A stretch of 64,000 bases of DNA from Niallia endozanthoxylica (GTDB lineage Bacteria; Bacillota; Bacilli; Bacillales; Cytobacillaceae): the NCBI RefSeq assembly GCF_008710145.1, contig NZ_VYKL01000031.1, positions 33,365 to 97,364 of the forward strand, written 5' to 3'. How positions within the stretch are numbered: the stretch's first letter is position 1; each line of letters begins with the position of its first letter. The notes under the pieces are model-generated. The model was given only the letters and a program-made list of their open reading frames with translations. It was not told the origin of the DNA and searched no databases. Positions 8,499 to 18,000 of the stretch are shown piece after piece. The position numbers were made by a program, and so were the translations under genes.

Positions 8499-8873
8499 AT
8501 GGAGGCGAAGTTTAACAATCGGGATCCGGTTTACGTACAAGTTATTCGGCATTTTAAAGAACAAATTGCCAAAGGGTACTTTGAACCGGGGCAGGAAATT
8601 CCGTCAAGAAGGGAACTAGCGAATAAGCTGAAGATTAATCCAAATACGGCGCAGCGGGCGTACAAAGAAATGGAGGAACAAGGGTTGATTTTTACAGAGG
8701 GGAATTTACCAAGCCGCATCACAAAGGATGACAAGCTTCTAAAAAGAGTACGAGAGGAATTGATTTTAGAAGCAGTTGATACATTTGTTCACTCTGTTCG
8801 GTCCATTAATGTACCGCTTTCGGAGGTCTTGAATCTAGTGAAGGATCAGTATGAAAAAGAAATTAAGGAATAG
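8499..8873 (+). CDS. GntR/YtrA-family transcriptional regulator
   Basis: 124 residues. The N-terminal winged helix (about 10-75) contains PVYVQVIRHFKEQIAKG, SRRELANKLKINPNTAQRAYKEME and GLIFTEG. The C-terminal tail is the short dimerisation helix pair typical of the YtrA subgroup. These proteins repress the ABC operon they head and respond to cell-envelope stress. RBS TAGGAG upstream. Five matching operators precede it, so autoregulation is very likely. Confidence 0.9.
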   Translation: MEAKFNNRDPVYVQVIRHFKEQIAKGYFEPGQEIPSRRELANKLKINPNTAQRAYKEMEEQGLIFTEGNLPSRITKDDKLLKRVREELILEAVDTFVHSVRSINVPLSEVLNLVKDQYEKEIKE

Positions 8874-8884
8874 GGGGGAATCTG

Positions 8885-9574
8885 GTGATTGAAGTAAAAA
8901 ATGTGACAAAGAAGTTTGGCAAGAAGAATGTGTTAAAGGGAGTTTCTTTTACTGCTGAAAAAGGAGAGATTACTTGTCTAATCGGAATAAACGGGGTGGG
9001 TAAGACCACCATTATGAAAGCCATCATGGCTTTAACACCGATAGACGGCGGAGACATTTTGATTGATAGTGAAAAAATTCGTAAAGAAAGTTATGAAAAG
9101 ATCACCTTTATCCCTGATACGATCACAATGCCTCCTTCTATGAAAATAAAAGATGCCTTTATGTTTATGGCTGACTTTTATGGAGGCTGGAATCAGTTGA
9201 GGGCCAATGAATTACTCCAATTTTTCCGGTTGAATGAGAATGACCGTATTTCCGAACTGTCGAAGGGGAATACCGCAAAGGTAAACCTGCTGCTAGGACT
9301 TTCACTTGATGTCGATTATATCTTAATGGATGAACCGTTTTCAGGAATTGATATTTTTAGCCGTGAGCAAATTGCAGAAGTCTTTACTAGTCATTTAATA
9401 GAAGATCGCGGTGTAATCATCACTACTCATGAAATCAATGATATTGAACATCTAATAGATAAAGCGGTATTGATTGATAATGGTGTTGTTTTAAGGGAGT
9501 TCAATACCGAAGAAGTTCGAGAACAGGAAGGAAAATCGGTGATCGATGTTATGAGAGAGGTGTATAAAGGATGA
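8885..9574 (+). CDS. ABC transporter ATP-binding protein (YtrB-like)
   Basis: 229 residues, GTG start with AGGGGGGAA upstream. Walker A is GINGVGKTT (about 38-46), the signature region is LSKGNTAKVNL (a divergent LSGGQ), and Walker B is DYILMDEPFSG, followed by the switch TTHEIND. The degenerate signature is usual for YtrB-type ATPases. It overlaps the next gene by 4 bases, so the two are translated together as an ATPase-membrane pair. Confidence 0.9.
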   Translation: MIEVKNVTKKFGKKNVLKGVSFTAEKGEITCLIGINGVGKTTIMKAIMALTPIDGGDILIDSEKIRKESYEKITFIPDTITMPPSMKIKDAFMFMADFYGGWNQLRANELLQFFRLNENDRISELSKGNTAKVNLLLGLSLDVDYILMDEPFSGIDIFSREQIAEVFTSHLIEDRGVIITTHEINDIEHLIDKAVLIDNGVVLREFNTEEVREQEGKSVIDVMREVYKG

Positions 9575-10401
9575 ATCGGTTTTTAAAATTAGTTCATTTT
9601 GAGTTTCAGCGATTTATAAAGCTGTACCTCGTGTTAATGGGAGTCATTATTCTTTTACAATTCATTGGCGTAATGGTTGAGTCACAAAACTATTTGAAGC
9701 AAGTGAATGAACATATACATAAGGGCTTAATGCCAAAGGAACAGTTTATCGAGCAATTTGGGACCTTTTCTTTTTTGCAGATTGCCCATTCCTTTTGGTT
9801 TATGGGGCCGATTGCCCTTTGTATAACCGCATTAATGATTTACGTTTTTTTTATATGGTACCGTGATTGGTTAGGGAAAAATACCTTTATTTATCGTCTG
9901 TTCATGCTGCCGACATCACGCTTGAATGTTTACTTTGCAAAGGCGGCAGTGATTTTGCTTTTTATTTTTGGACTTTTGGCCATCCAACTGCTATTAATGC
10001 CGATTGAAAACAGAGTATTACAGTGGATGGTTCCAAATGAGTATTTTAACATGCTCTCAATTAATGAAATAATAAATATTGATTATTTAAGTATCATATA
10101 TCCACCCACCTTTATTGAATTTATTCTTTATTATGGGGGTGGAATGATTGCGGTTTTCATTGTGTTTACAGCAATTTTGTTTGAACGTTCCTTCCGTCTC
10201 AAAGGGATTATATATGGCATTCTATATACTGGTTTATCCAGTGTCATTTTTTTAGCTCCTATATTAGTCAATCAATTATTGCTTGAAGACTACTTTTTCC
10301 CATTGGAAATATTTTTCATGGAAGTAGTTATGGGTCTCATTGTTTTAGCAGGTGCCATATGGACTGCTCGTTTTTTATTAAAAAATAAAATAAGAGTGTG
10401 A
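9571..10401 (+). CDS. ABC-2 type membrane protein
   Basis: 276 residues with about six hydrophobic helices: about 18-40, 70-95, 128-150, 183-205, 210-230 and 245-268. It starts four bases inside the ATPase gene. The lack of a strong family motif is typical of YtrC/YtrD-like permeases. It is the presumed membrane partner of the preceding ATPase. Substrate unknown. Confidence 0.75.
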   Translation: MNRFLKLVHFEFQRFIKLYLVLMGVIILLQFIGVMVESQNYLKQVNEHIHKGLMPKEQFIEQFGTFSFLQIAHSFWFMGPIALCITALMIYVFFIWYRDWLGKNTFIYRLFMLPTSRLNVYFAKAAVILLFIFGLLAIQLLLMPIENRVLQWMVPNEYFNMLSINEIINIDYLSIIYPPTFIEFILYYGGGMIAVFIVFTAILFERSFRLKGIIYGILYTGLSSVIFLAPILVNQLLLEDYFFPLEIFFMEVVMGLIVLAGAIWTARFLLKNKIRV

Positions 10402-10416
10402 TAGGAGTTGGTAAAA

Positions 10417-11643
10417 ATGAAGCGATATTGGAAAATTACCTTTCTTTGTTTCCTATCAATCATCGTCATTGCAACTTTTTATATTCAATCCAGCTTAGCT
10501 GGACAAAATCATATACGAGTTGAACTGGAGAAAGTAAAGGGCAGCGAGAAAGAAGTAACGGATCTCATTTTATACGGAGATTACGTCGTCGGTAACATAT
10601 ACCAAGGATTACAAATCACAAGTGAGGAAACCATTCAGCTGAATAATCAATCGTTCTTACAAAGATTGTCAATCAATCGATTTGCCCCTATGTTTAGAGA
10701 GCTAATGAAGGATTACAAAGACTTCATGCGCAGCAAAGAATTAAACTATAATAGCTTTTATGAAGATAAAAATCTATTAGCTTATGCGAATGTGAAGGGA
10801 GATTTTAATGAATATCCAGAAAGTGAAATCACCTTTGATATTGAGGTTTTCAATAAAAAGCCAGAAGAAAAGAAATCCTTTGAGGTTGAAGTACCAGAAA
10901 AGGAAAAGTATAGCTGGATGCATGTGGAAGATGTTCTTGTTGTAGATGAAGTATTAAAAGTATTGGTCCGCGGATTTGAAAAAAATGGAGGAGAGAAATT
11001 ACGGGTCTATACCTTTCAGGTGAATGAGAAAAAACTAACAGGAAATGAAACGATTGTGTCCTCTCAATCGGGTGAAAACAGCTGGACAGAAATAAGTTTG
11101 AACATTGATTATAACTCTATTCAACCACAAGACTATCACCACCTTATAATCAAGAATACATTTGAAGCTCAAGAGGTGCAAGAGAATGGTGAGGTGTTGT
11201 CTTATAATGGTGAACCAACATTAGTTTCCAATGAGATGTTTATTTACGATTTAGGAAATAGTCAATTAAAAAAGCTAACAGTCCCTGAGAAAGTGTTGAA
11301 ATCAGTCAATTCGAGTATTTTTCATTCTACCCTTTTTGTTTATACGACATCAGCGACTGGTGTAGAAGTCCAATCATATGATATCGAAAAGGATGAATGG
11401 GGTGAAAAACGGACATTTGATTTACCTCAAGTGAAGGATAGTAAAGAGCATCCATTTATAAAATTAATGCATGGAAAAATATATATGATTCAATCAACGC
11501 AATTAGGACATACCTTATTGATAGGGGATTTAAAAACAGGAGAATCTTTATATGAAGGAAAACTAAATGTTATTAAACAAAGTGAAAATCACGAAGAATA
11601 TCGGATGTATTTTAATGAAATAGAGATTCTATCAAAAAAGTAA
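10417..11643 (+). CDS. Hypothetical exported/membrane-anchored protein
   Basis: 408 residues: a short cytoplasmic start (MKRYWK), one N-terminal membrane helix (FLCFLSIIVIATFYIQSSLA), then a long charged domain rich in beta-strand pattern. No family recognised. As the last gene of the GntR-ABC operon it may be an extracytoplasmic partner, as in ytr-type operons. ATG 10417 is chosen because AGGAG (10403-10407) is 9 bases away; TTG 10408 abuts it. Confidence 0.7.
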   Translation: MKRYWKITFLCFLSIIVIATFYIQSSLAGQNHIRVELEKVKGSEKEVTDLILYGDYVVGNIYQGLQITSEETIQLNNQSFLQRLSINRFAPMFRELMKDYKDFMRSKELNYNSFYEDKNLLAYANVKGDFNEYPESEITFDIEVFNKKPEEKKSFEVEVPEKEKYSWMHVEDVLVVDEVLKVLVRGFEKNGGEKLRVYTFQVNEKKLTGNETIVSSQSGENSWTEISLNIDYNSIQPQDYHHLIIKNTFEAQEVQENGEVLSYNGEPTLVSNEMFIYDLGNSQLKKLTVPEKVLKSVNSSIFHSTLFVYTTSATGVEVQSYDIEKDEWGEKRTFDLPQVKDSKEHPFIKLMHGKIYMIQSTQLGHTLLIGDLKTGESLYEGKLNVIKQSENHEEYRMYFNEIEILSKK

Positions 11644-11674
11644 ATTGTTACATTCAATGAAATGATTTAAATAA

Positions 11675-11727
11675 GGAGAAGAAAATAACAGCCTAGTTGC
11701 TTCTATTTTCTTCTCCTTTATTTTTTG
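11675..11727 (+). terminator. Terminator of the GntR-ABC operon
   Basis: A 13-bp stem, GGAGAAGAAAATA (11675-11687) with TATTTTCTTCTCC (11704-11716), then a T-rich run. Confidence 0.9.
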
Positions 11728-11809
11728 TCTTTTATATTATAGGAATGATTGCATTTCTTAAAAAGTATATTTAAAAGAACAATAGAAGAAGTATAGCGGG
11801 TGATAAAAA

Positions 11810-12394
11810 ATGGAAGCCATTATCCTTGCGGCTGGATATTCCAGCCGGGCAAATGCCTATAAAATGACTTTGCCATTAGGAAAATCAACTGTATTAGAGC
11901 AAACCATCTCTAAATTTGAAGGATACTGCGGCAGAATCCTGGTTGTAGCTGGATTTCAAGCAGAAATCGTTGAAGAGGAAATAGCCAAAATCAACCGAAA
12001 AGATGCTTATTCCTTTCAGATAAAACTTGTTTATAATGAACATTTTAACAAGGGAATGTTCAGTTCCATTCAAAAGGGCTGCAGCGTTGTAAATGCTCCA
12101 ACCTTCTTCCTCACACCCGGAGATTGCCCGCTTGTTAAAAAAGAAACCATTCAGCTTGTGGCTAAACATAAAGGGAGCATCGTCATTCCTAGTTTTAACC
12201 ACAAAGGGGGACATCCCATCAAACTATCAAGTGAAGTAAAAAAGAAAATCCACGAAACCGATCCCGAAAGTAATTTGCGTGAGGTCCTAAACGGTTTTGA
12301 AAAGGAATATCTAAATGTACATGATCCAGGAGTATTAATGGATATTGATACGCCGGAGGATTACCAAAAAGCCATAGACTATTCGTATAAATAA
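11810..12394 (+). CDS. MobA-like nucleotidyltransferase for molybdenum cofactor (PucB/MocA type)
   Basis: 194 residues. The nucleotide-binding loop LAAGYSSRANAYKMTLPLG is at the N-terminus, TPGDCPLV binds metal, and KGGHPIKLSSEV lies C-terminal, the arrangement of MocA/PucB cytidylyl- or guanylyltransferases. These attach CMP or GMP to molybdopterin for xanthine dehydrogenase-family enzymes. The immediately downstream molybdenum hydroxylase genes support this role. In B. subtilis PucB has the same place in the puc operon. Confidence 0.85.
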   Translation: MEAIILAAGYSSRANAYKMTLPLGKSTVLEQTISKFEGYCGRILVVAGFQAEIVEEEIAKINRKDAYSFQIKLVYNEHFNKGMFSSIQKGCSVVNAPTFFLTPGDCPLVKKETIQLVAKHKGSIVIPSFNHKGGHPIKLSSEVKKKIHETDPESNLREVLNGFEKEYLNVHDPGVLMDIDTPEDYQKAIDYSYK

Positions 12395-12529
12395 GTAAAG
12401 TTTCCCGAAAAACAACGAAATTCTTGAGTGAAAAGTATTCATAAAATTTTAGTTGCATTTATAGAATCGAAGAAAGAGATTTCTATTATTATATATCCCT
12501 TTAAAAAAAGAGTCGAAGGGTGTTGTTGA

Positions 12530-14689
12530 ATGAGTCTGAAAGATATTAGCACGTCCGTGCCGAAAAAGGACCATAAAGGAAAAGTATCAGGTCAGTTGCC
12601 CTATATTAGTGATGAGAAAGTGGAAAATATGGTTTATGGTGTTTTGTATCGTTCACCTATTGCGTATGGGAAAATTCTATCCATCCAATTACCAAACCTT
12701 CCGGAAGGGTATGAAGCGGTTGGAGCAGAGGATATTCCCGGACCTAATTATGTCAAGATTATCAAAGAAGATCAGCCCATATTTGCCAATGAGTGGGTTA
12801 ATTATATTGGGGAGCCCATTTTTATGCTCGTTGGAAAAGATCTGGATATCCTATACCGATTAATAGAGGAAGTGAGAGTAGAATTTGAAGAACATCAGGC
12901 CATCTATACATTGGACGAAGCAATAGAGCAAAACTCAGGCTCTGTCTGTTTAGCAAATTATGAATTTGGTGAGGACAAAGAAATCATTTCTTCTATCGAA
13001 CAGGGAGCCTATCAAATTATCGAAGAAGAATATAAGACAGGATATCAAGAGCATGTCTATCTTGAGCCGCAGGGGATGCTCGCAATTTATCAGGATGATG
13101 AAATCATCGTCAAGGGATCGATGCAATGTCTCTATTATATAAAAAATGCATTGCTTAATGCTTTAGCATGTGGGGATGAAGATGTCAGAGTGGTTCAAAG
13201 TCCTACCGGCGGAGGTTTTGGCGGCAAAGAAGAATTTCCTTCCATGATGGCATGTCACGTAGCAGTTGCTGCGAAAGCCGTTAAGAAATCGATCATGCTC
13301 GTGTTCGACCGTTCGGAGGATATGGTCGTTACGACAAAAAGGCACCCAGCCAAGCTCAAATATCGTACGGCTCTTGACCAGGAAGGAAATATTTTAAGCA
13401 TGTGTGTGGACATTTATCTTGATGGCGGAGCAAATGCTGGCTTGAGCTCTGTCGTACTGCAGCGCGCCTTAATCAATAGTGCGGGTGTATATAACATTCC
13501 ACATTTCCATGCAAAAGGTTATGTTCTAAAAACAAATACTGTACCGAATGGAGCTTTCAGAGGCTTTGGAGCGCCACAAAGCTTTGCGGGAATCGAAAGT
13601 CATATCGGACATCTTAGTAAGCGGGCAAACATTGATCCGCTTGAATATAAACGAAAATACCTCGTCCAACAAGGAGACCCCACAATCACAAAAGGAAAAT
13701 TCCATGACCCAATATTAATGAGAGAAATGATTGAAGATTTACTCTATACGTCAGATTATAGAAAGAAAAAAAGGGAGTTTCAGCTCTTCAATCAACACAA
13801 TCACCGCTATAAAAAAGGCATCGGAACTTCACTGTTTCTCCATGGGTGCGGTTTTACTGGCAGTGGCGAAAGAGATCATATTAAAGCCACTGTAAAGCTG
13901 AATAAATCAAAGGATGACAAGGTATCGCTTAAAATCTCAAATTCTGATATGGGACAAGGCATTTTAACGACGCTGTGTAAAATTGTTGCCAAGGAACTAG
14001 ACCTCCCGTACGAAGAAATTTTATTTCCTTATCCCGATACAAAAGAGGTTCCCGACTCTGGTCCAACAGTTGCCTCTAGAACAACCATGATTGTCGGGAA
14101 ATTGCTCGAACGTGCTGCAAAAAAACTAAAGGTTCAATGGCAAACAGGTGTCGAACAGGAAGTGATTGAAAACTATGTTCACCGTGAGTTGATTCCTTGG
14201 GACGAGAAAACCTTTACTGGAGATGCCTACCCGGCTTATTCATGGGGGGTGAATATTGTTGAAGTAGAAGTGGATACGTTAACAGGAAATGTGAGACTAG
14301 AAAAAGTATATGCCAATTACGAGGTAGGGAAGGTTATCGATAATCGAGTGTTAAAAGGCCAAATTGACGGGGGATTAGCTCAAGGATTAGCCTACGGTTA
14401 CCTAGAACACATGACGTCAAAACAAGGCAAAATCCAACAAAAAAGCATTTCTGATTATGGACCACCAACTTCATTGGATATCGTTCCAATCCAAAGCAAG
14501 GTATTTGATAATCCTTATGCGGATGGACCTTACGGGGCGAAGGGGGCAGGTGAATTGACATTAATCGGCGGTGCTCCGGCCATTCAAGCAGCGATTGAGG
14601 ATGCATTGCAAACGGTCTTTTGGCAACTTCCAATCACACCGGAAGTGATTATAGAAAGTCTTTGGAGGAAAGAAGGGAACGAAGGTTGA
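12530..14689 (+). CDS. Xanthine dehydrogenase-family molybdopterin-binding subunit (PucD-like)
   Basis: 719 residues. Domain order is an Ald_Xan_dh_C fold (about 15-120) then two molybdopterin-binding domains. GGGFGGKEEF (about 225) and NGAFRGFGAPQ (about 344) contact the cofactor, and GPYGAKGAGELT near the C-terminus contains the catalytic glutamate. It hydroxylates a purine or other heterocycle, or an aldehyde. The separate 2Fe-2S, FAD and XdhC genes downstream and MobA-like gene upstream match the puc arrangement. Xanthine is the likeliest substrate but is not proven. Its stop overlaps the TTG start of the next gene. Confidence 0.88.
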   Translation: MSLKDISTSVPKKDHKGKVSGQLPYISDEKVENMVYGVLYRSPIAYGKILSIQLPNLPEGYEAVGAEDIPGPNYVKIIKEDQPIFANEWVNYIGEPIFMLVGKDLDILYRLIEEVRVEFEEHQAIYTLDEAIEQNSGSVCLANYEFGEDKEIISSIEQGAYQIIEEEYKTGYQEHVYLEPQGMLAIYQDDEIIVKGSMQCLYYIKNALLNALACGDEDVRVVQSPTGGGFGGKEEFPSMMACHVAVAAKAVKKSIMLVFDRSEDMVVTTKRHPAKLKYRTALDQEGNILSMCVDIYLDGGANAGLSSVVLQRALINSAGVYNIPHFHAKGYVLKTNTVPNGAFRGFGAPQSFAGIESHIGHLSKRANIDPLEYKRKYLVQQGDPTITKGKFHDPILMREMIEDLLYTSDYRKKKREFQLFNQHNHRYKKGIGTSLFLHGCGFTGSGERDHIKATVKLNKSKDDKVSLKISNSDMGQGILTTLCKIVAKELDLPYEEILFPYPDTKEVPDSGPTVASRTTMIVGKLLERAAKKLKVQWQTGVEQEVIENYVHRELIPWDEKTFTGDAYPAYSWGVNIVEVEVDTLTGNVRLEKVYANYEVGKVIDNRVLKGQIDGGLAQGLAYGYLEHMTSKQGKIQQKSISDYGPPTSLDIVPIQSKVFDNPYADGPYGAKGAGELTLIGGAPAIQAAIEDALQTVFWQLPITPEVIIESLWRKEGNEG

Positions 14690-15162
14690 TTACATTTACG
14701 CTTAATGGAAGAACAGTAGAAACGGATGCCCCAGCCACTGTAAGATTACTGGATTTAATTCGAGAGGAGTTTAATTTAATCGGAACAAAGGAGGGCTGCG
14801 GGGAAGGAGAGTGCGGAGCCTGCAGTGTTTTTGTGAATAATCTCCTGCAAAACAGCTGCCTAATTCCCATTGGCTCGATTGCTGGTGCGAATATCCAAAC
14901 GATAGAAGGCATACTTGAAACAGAACCATTTAAGCTTTTAGATGAGAGCTATTCTGCTGCAGGGGCCGTTCAATGCGGCTATTGCATTCCGGGCATGATT
15001 ATGGCAAGTGCGGCTTTACTGTCAAAAAATCCTCATCCTTCAAAGGCCGAAATTCGTGAAGGCATTTCCGGAAATCTATGCCGCTGTACAGGCTACAATA
15101 TGATTGTTGATGCGATCCACCTTGCAGCAAAAAAAGGGGATGGATTATGGAAGAAAAAGTAA
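14686..15162 (+). CDS. Xanthine dehydrogenase-family 2Fe-2S subunit (PucE-like)
   Basis: I use TTG 14686, giving 158 residues beginning MITFTLNGRTVE, the family's standard N-terminus. The longer reading upstream only adds sequence antisense to nothing conserved. A plant-type 2Fe-2S domain (GCGEGECGACSV, about 41-52, plus a later Cys) is followed by the helical second cluster domain (QCGYCIPGM and CRCTGY). It relays electrons from the molybdenum site to FAD. It overlaps the previous gene by 4 bases and the next by 16. Confidence 0.9.
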   Translation: MITFTLNGRTVETDAPATVRLLDLIREEFNLIGTKEGCGEGECGACSVFVNNLLQNSCLIPIGSIAGANIQTIEGILETEPFKLLDESYSAAGAVQCGYCIPGMIMASAALLSKNPHPSKAEIREGISGNLCRCTGYNMIVDAIHLAAKKGDGLWKKK

Positions 15163-16016
15163 CATCATACCGCTTTGATAGTTTAGACCAAACACTGAGT
15201 CAATTGAATCGGGAAGACTGTGCTATTATAGCTGGCGGTACGGATATCATGGTTCTAAATAAAAGTCGCAGGGGCGTACCTCCAAAAATTTCCAAACCGA
15301 TTGTTTTTATTGACCATCTTTCCGAGTTAAAGCAGGTATATCGACATAATCAGGACCTCCATATCGGAGCCTGCTGTACCTATAGTGAATTACTTGAAAA
15401 TCCACTCATTCCGAATGTCTTAAAGAATGCAATCAAAACAATCGCTGCTCCGCCCATTAGAAATAGAGGAACATTAGGAGGCAATATTTGTAATGCTTCT
15501 CCAGCCGGTGATACGCTTCCCTTATTATATCTATACAATGCCAAGCTCCTCTTGCGCTCGGCCACTAGTGAAAAAGTGGTTTCCATTAGCGATTTTATTC
15601 AAGGCCCAAGGCGAGTTCAACGTCTTCCAAACGAACTGCTAACAGAGATTATTCTACCGTCTGTAATGGAAGAGGATGGTCATGTTGTGTTTGAGAAAGT
15701 CGGCAACCGGAACGCTGATGCCATTGCTAAAGTATCGTTTGCTGGTCTCATTCGAATAAAAAATGATCGAATCCATAACATTCGCTTTGCCTTTGGAGCA
15801 GTTGGACCTACGATGATTCGCTCGAAGGATATCGAAAAGAAGCTGCTTGGAAAACCATTCCCATTAACTGATAAGGACATCACAAATGTTGTCGCTGCCT
15901 TCGATAAGATGATAAAGCCAATCGATGATCATCGTTCCACTGCTTTTTACAGAAAAACGGTTGCTTTAAACCTATTACGCTATTTTCTAAGCTTAAAGAG
16001 GTATCAACCAAATTAA
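15147..16016 (+). CDS. Xanthine dehydrogenase-family FAD subunit (PucC-like)
   Basis: 289 residues. FAD-binding type 2 (CO dehydrogenase flavoprotein) fold: AGGTDIMVLNKS near 30, NRGTLGGNICNASPAGDT near 110-127, and a CO_deh_flav_C domain after about 170 (FEKVGNRNADAIAKVSFA). It passes electrons to NAD or another acceptor. Start at 15147 behind AAAGGGGA, inside the end of the 2Fe-2S gene. Confidence 0.9.
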   Translation: MEEKVTSYRFDSLDQTLSQLNREDCAIIAGGTDIMVLNKSRRGVPPKISKPIVFIDHLSELKQVYRHNQDLHIGACCTYSELLENPLIPNVLKNAIKTIAAPPIRNRGTLGGNICNASPAGDTLPLLYLYNAKLLLRSATSEKVVSISDFIQGPRRVQRLPNELLTEIILPSVMEEDGHVVFEKVGNRNADAIAKVSFAGLIRIKNDRIHNIRFAFGAVGPTMIRSKDIEKKLLGKPFPLTDKDITNVVAAFDKMIKPIDDHRSTAFYRKTVALNLLRYFLSLKRYQPN

Positions 16017-16043
16017 TCTTTTTGAAAAAGGGGGGAGCTGTTC

Positions 16044-16871
16044 ATGCTGTTGATGGAGAAAGTAGGCATACTGACACGCCAAAATGAAACATTTGCTTTA
16101 GCCATGATTATTGAATCAAGAGGCTCGACTCCCAGGCATGTTGGAAAAATGATTGTATACAAGGATGGCTCGATTGAAGGAACGGTTGGCGGCGGCTTGG
16201 CGGAATATTATATCATCGAAGAAAGTGTAAAAGCCATCCAAAAAGGAAAATCCAAAATCGTTGAATATAAATTGAATAAGCATGCAAAAGATGGAATTCA
16301 AATGAATTGCGGAGGTACTCTTAGAGTCTTTATTGAAGTCTATACAAGCAGACCTGAACTGATATTGGTTGGGGCCGGTCATTTGGGTGTTGCCATGGCC
16401 AAGCTCGCGGATTCTCTTGAATATCCCTATTGTATTGTCGATGATCGGATTGATTATTGTACGAGGGAACGCTTTCCTCATGCTACAAATCTTTATATAC
16501 AAGAGGATATTGGGGTGGCCTTACTCGAAGCCAATTTAAATGAAAAGTCGTATGTTGCTGTCTTTCCAAAAAATCAGGATGATATAGTTTTAAAAACAGC
16601 CTTGCAATTTCCATGCGCTTATATTGGTATGGTAGCCAGTAAACGGAAAGCCATTACTATATTTGAAAAATTAAAAAGCGAAGGCATCACAGAAGAACAG
16701 CTCAAGCGGATATATTCTCCTATTGGATTAGATATCGGATCAGAAACAACTGCCGAAATCGCCATCAGTATAATGGGAGAAATCATCAAAGTAAGCAAGG
16801 AAATCAAGTCCGAAAAAACAGCCAAAGAAGAGACGAGACTAAATAAAGGTGAGAGAACGACGATAAAATGA
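16044..16871 (+). CDS. XdhC/CoxI-family maturation factor (PucA-like)
   Basis: 275 residues. The N-terminal XdhC domain has RGSTPRHVGKMIV and GTVGGGLAE, with the conserved cysteine in MNCGGTL. The C-terminal Rossmann domain (LILVGAGHLGVAMAKLA) ends with the typical GLDIGSETTAEIAISIMGEI. XdhC proteins bind molybdenum cofactor and help insert its sulfurated form into xanthine dehydrogenase. Last gene of the operon; RBS GGGGGAG. Confidence 0.9.
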   Translation: MLLMEKVGILTRQNETFALAMIIESRGSTPRHVGKMIVYKDGSIEGTVGGGLAEYYIIEESVKAIQKGKSKIVEYKLNKHAKDGIQMNCGGTLRVFIEVYTSRPELILVGAGHLGVAMAKLADSLEYPYCIVDDRIDYCTRERFPHATNLYIQEDIGVALLEANLNEKSYVAVFPKNQDDIVLKTALQFPCAYIGMVASKRKAITIFEKLKSEGITEEQLKRIYSPIGLDIGSETTAEIAISIMGEIIKVSKEIKSEKTAKEETRLNKGERTTIK

Positions 16872-16885
16872 AATCTTTAGATTAA

Positions 16886-16918
16886 AAAGGGGCAACTGAT
16901 CTGTTGCCCCTTTATTTT
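16886..16918 (+). terminator. Terminator of the molybdenum hydroxylase operon
   Basis: AAAGGGGCAAC (16886-16896) pairs with GTTGCCCCTTT (16903-16913), then T-rich sequence. Confidence 0.95.
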
Positions 16919-17300
16919 TCATACTTGTTGATGAAAAGGAGATACATATTTAAGTATGATTAACAATTCTCTAACCACAAAAAATTTAAATTATTTTAAA
17001 TTCCTAGTTTACAAATAGGGGTAATGTGTAATATATTAAATTAACAAAATTAAGAATTTTAATTATATTAGTTCAAGTAACAATGATTGGTTGCCTTATT
17101 AATCTAAAAAACAAAGCAAAAAAGCTTTAAATGGTAATCCATCATTTACCCTCTACAAGAGTTCATCATCGTCCGCATGCATGTGTTAAAGTTGACTAAA
17201 TCACTCAACAATGGCATTTTTTTCGAAAAAATGTTGACTAGAATAATCAACATTAGAGGGAATTTAATTGATGGTATATTAACAAAAAGGGGGACTGACA
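16919..17300 (+). promoter_or_regulatory. AT-rich upstream region of the Rrf2 gene with an inverted repeat
   Basis: About 380 bases without a gene. The clear element is TGTTGA (17232-17237) facing TCAACA (17247-17252) around 9 bases. It includes a TTGACT that could be a -35, so it may be the Rrf2 protein's own operator. No convincing ORF. Confidence 0.4.
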
Positions 17301-17756
17301 TTGAAGGTATCAAGTAAGGGGGAATATGCACTGAGAGCCCTGCTCGTTCTTGGAGAAAACCAGGGAAAAATCGTATCTATTCAAGAAATTTCAGAAAAGA
17401 CTTTGGTTACGGTTAGTTATTTAGAGCAAATCCTATTAAGGTTAAAAAAATTAGGTTATTTAGAAAGTAAAAGAGGGACTAATGGGGGATATCTCCTCAA
17501 TAGAGACACAAGTGAGATAAATATCGGCGAGGTCATACGAGTGTTAGAGGGGCCGCTTTCTCCTATGGGGTGCGCGTCCATTACAAAATACGAACCCTGT
17601 CAATTAGAGCCTGCTTGTCAGCTCAAGCCGCTTTGGTCACTAGTGAGAGACACAATTGCATATGTCCTTGATCAAACGACCCTGGAGGACCTTTTGGAAA
17701 ATCGATTAACTTTCATGAAAGGGGAAGATTTACTTGCCTTCAAAAAGACCAATTGA
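17301..17756 (+). CDS. Rrf2-family regulator with conserved cysteines
   Basis: 151 residues, TTG start behind AAGGGGGA. The N-terminal winged helix (MKVSSKGEYALRALLVL, VSYLEQILLRLKKLGYLES, RGTNGGYLL) is classic Rrf2. Cys91, Cys100 and Cys106 are spaced like the Fe-S ligands of IscR/NsrR-type members, so a redox- or Fe-S-sensing role is plausible. It differs in this from cysteine-poor CymR. The 3' end overlaps the YezD-like gene by 23 bases. Confidence 0.85.
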   Translation: MKVSSKGEYALRALLVLGENQGKIVSIQEISEKTLVTVSYLEQILLRLKKLGYLESKRGTNGGYLLNRDTSEINIGEVIRVLEGPLSPMGCASITKYEPCQLEPACQLKPLWSLVRDTIAYVLDQTTLEDLLENRLTFMKGEDLLAFKKTN

Positions 17757-17910
17757 ACAGCATATACTTGAGAAAGTAAAGGAATTAATAGAAAGCCTTG
17801 AATATGGAACGGTCCAAATCACGGTTCATGATTCACAGGTAACGCAAATTGACAAATTAGAGAAACACCGTCTGCCATTGCAAAAAAGCTCCCACCATAA
17901 AAGAACATAA
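17734..17910 (+). CDS. YezD-family small protein (DUF2292)
   Basis: TTG 17734 with AAAGGGGA six bases upstream; 58 residues. The core (EKVKELIESLEYGTVQITVH, then DSQVTQIDKLEKHR) is the DUF2292/YezD pattern of a short helix plus beta-hairpin. Function unknown. It starts inside the Rrf2 gene, so the two are translationally coupled. Confidence 0.75.
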   Translation: MPSKRPIEQHILEKVKELIESLEYGTVQITVHDSQVTQIDKLEKHRLPLQKSSHHKRT

Positions 17911-17950
17911 ATGATGAAACATATGAATACGCCGATCGGTCCACCGAAGG

Positions 17951-18000
17951 CCCCTGTTAGTATCTGTTCGTAAAATGTCAGCTGCTAAAGGGGGTTTTTT
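17951..18000 (+). terminator. Probable terminator after YezD-like gene
   Basis: CCCCTGTTAG pairs with CTAAAGGGG (one mismatch) across a long loop, followed by TTTTTT. Confidence 0.6.

Noticed and set aside
14620..14685. Longer 5' end for the 2Fe-2S subunit
   Set aside because: This part lies inside the preceding gene and is not part of the conserved domain, which starts at TTG 14686.
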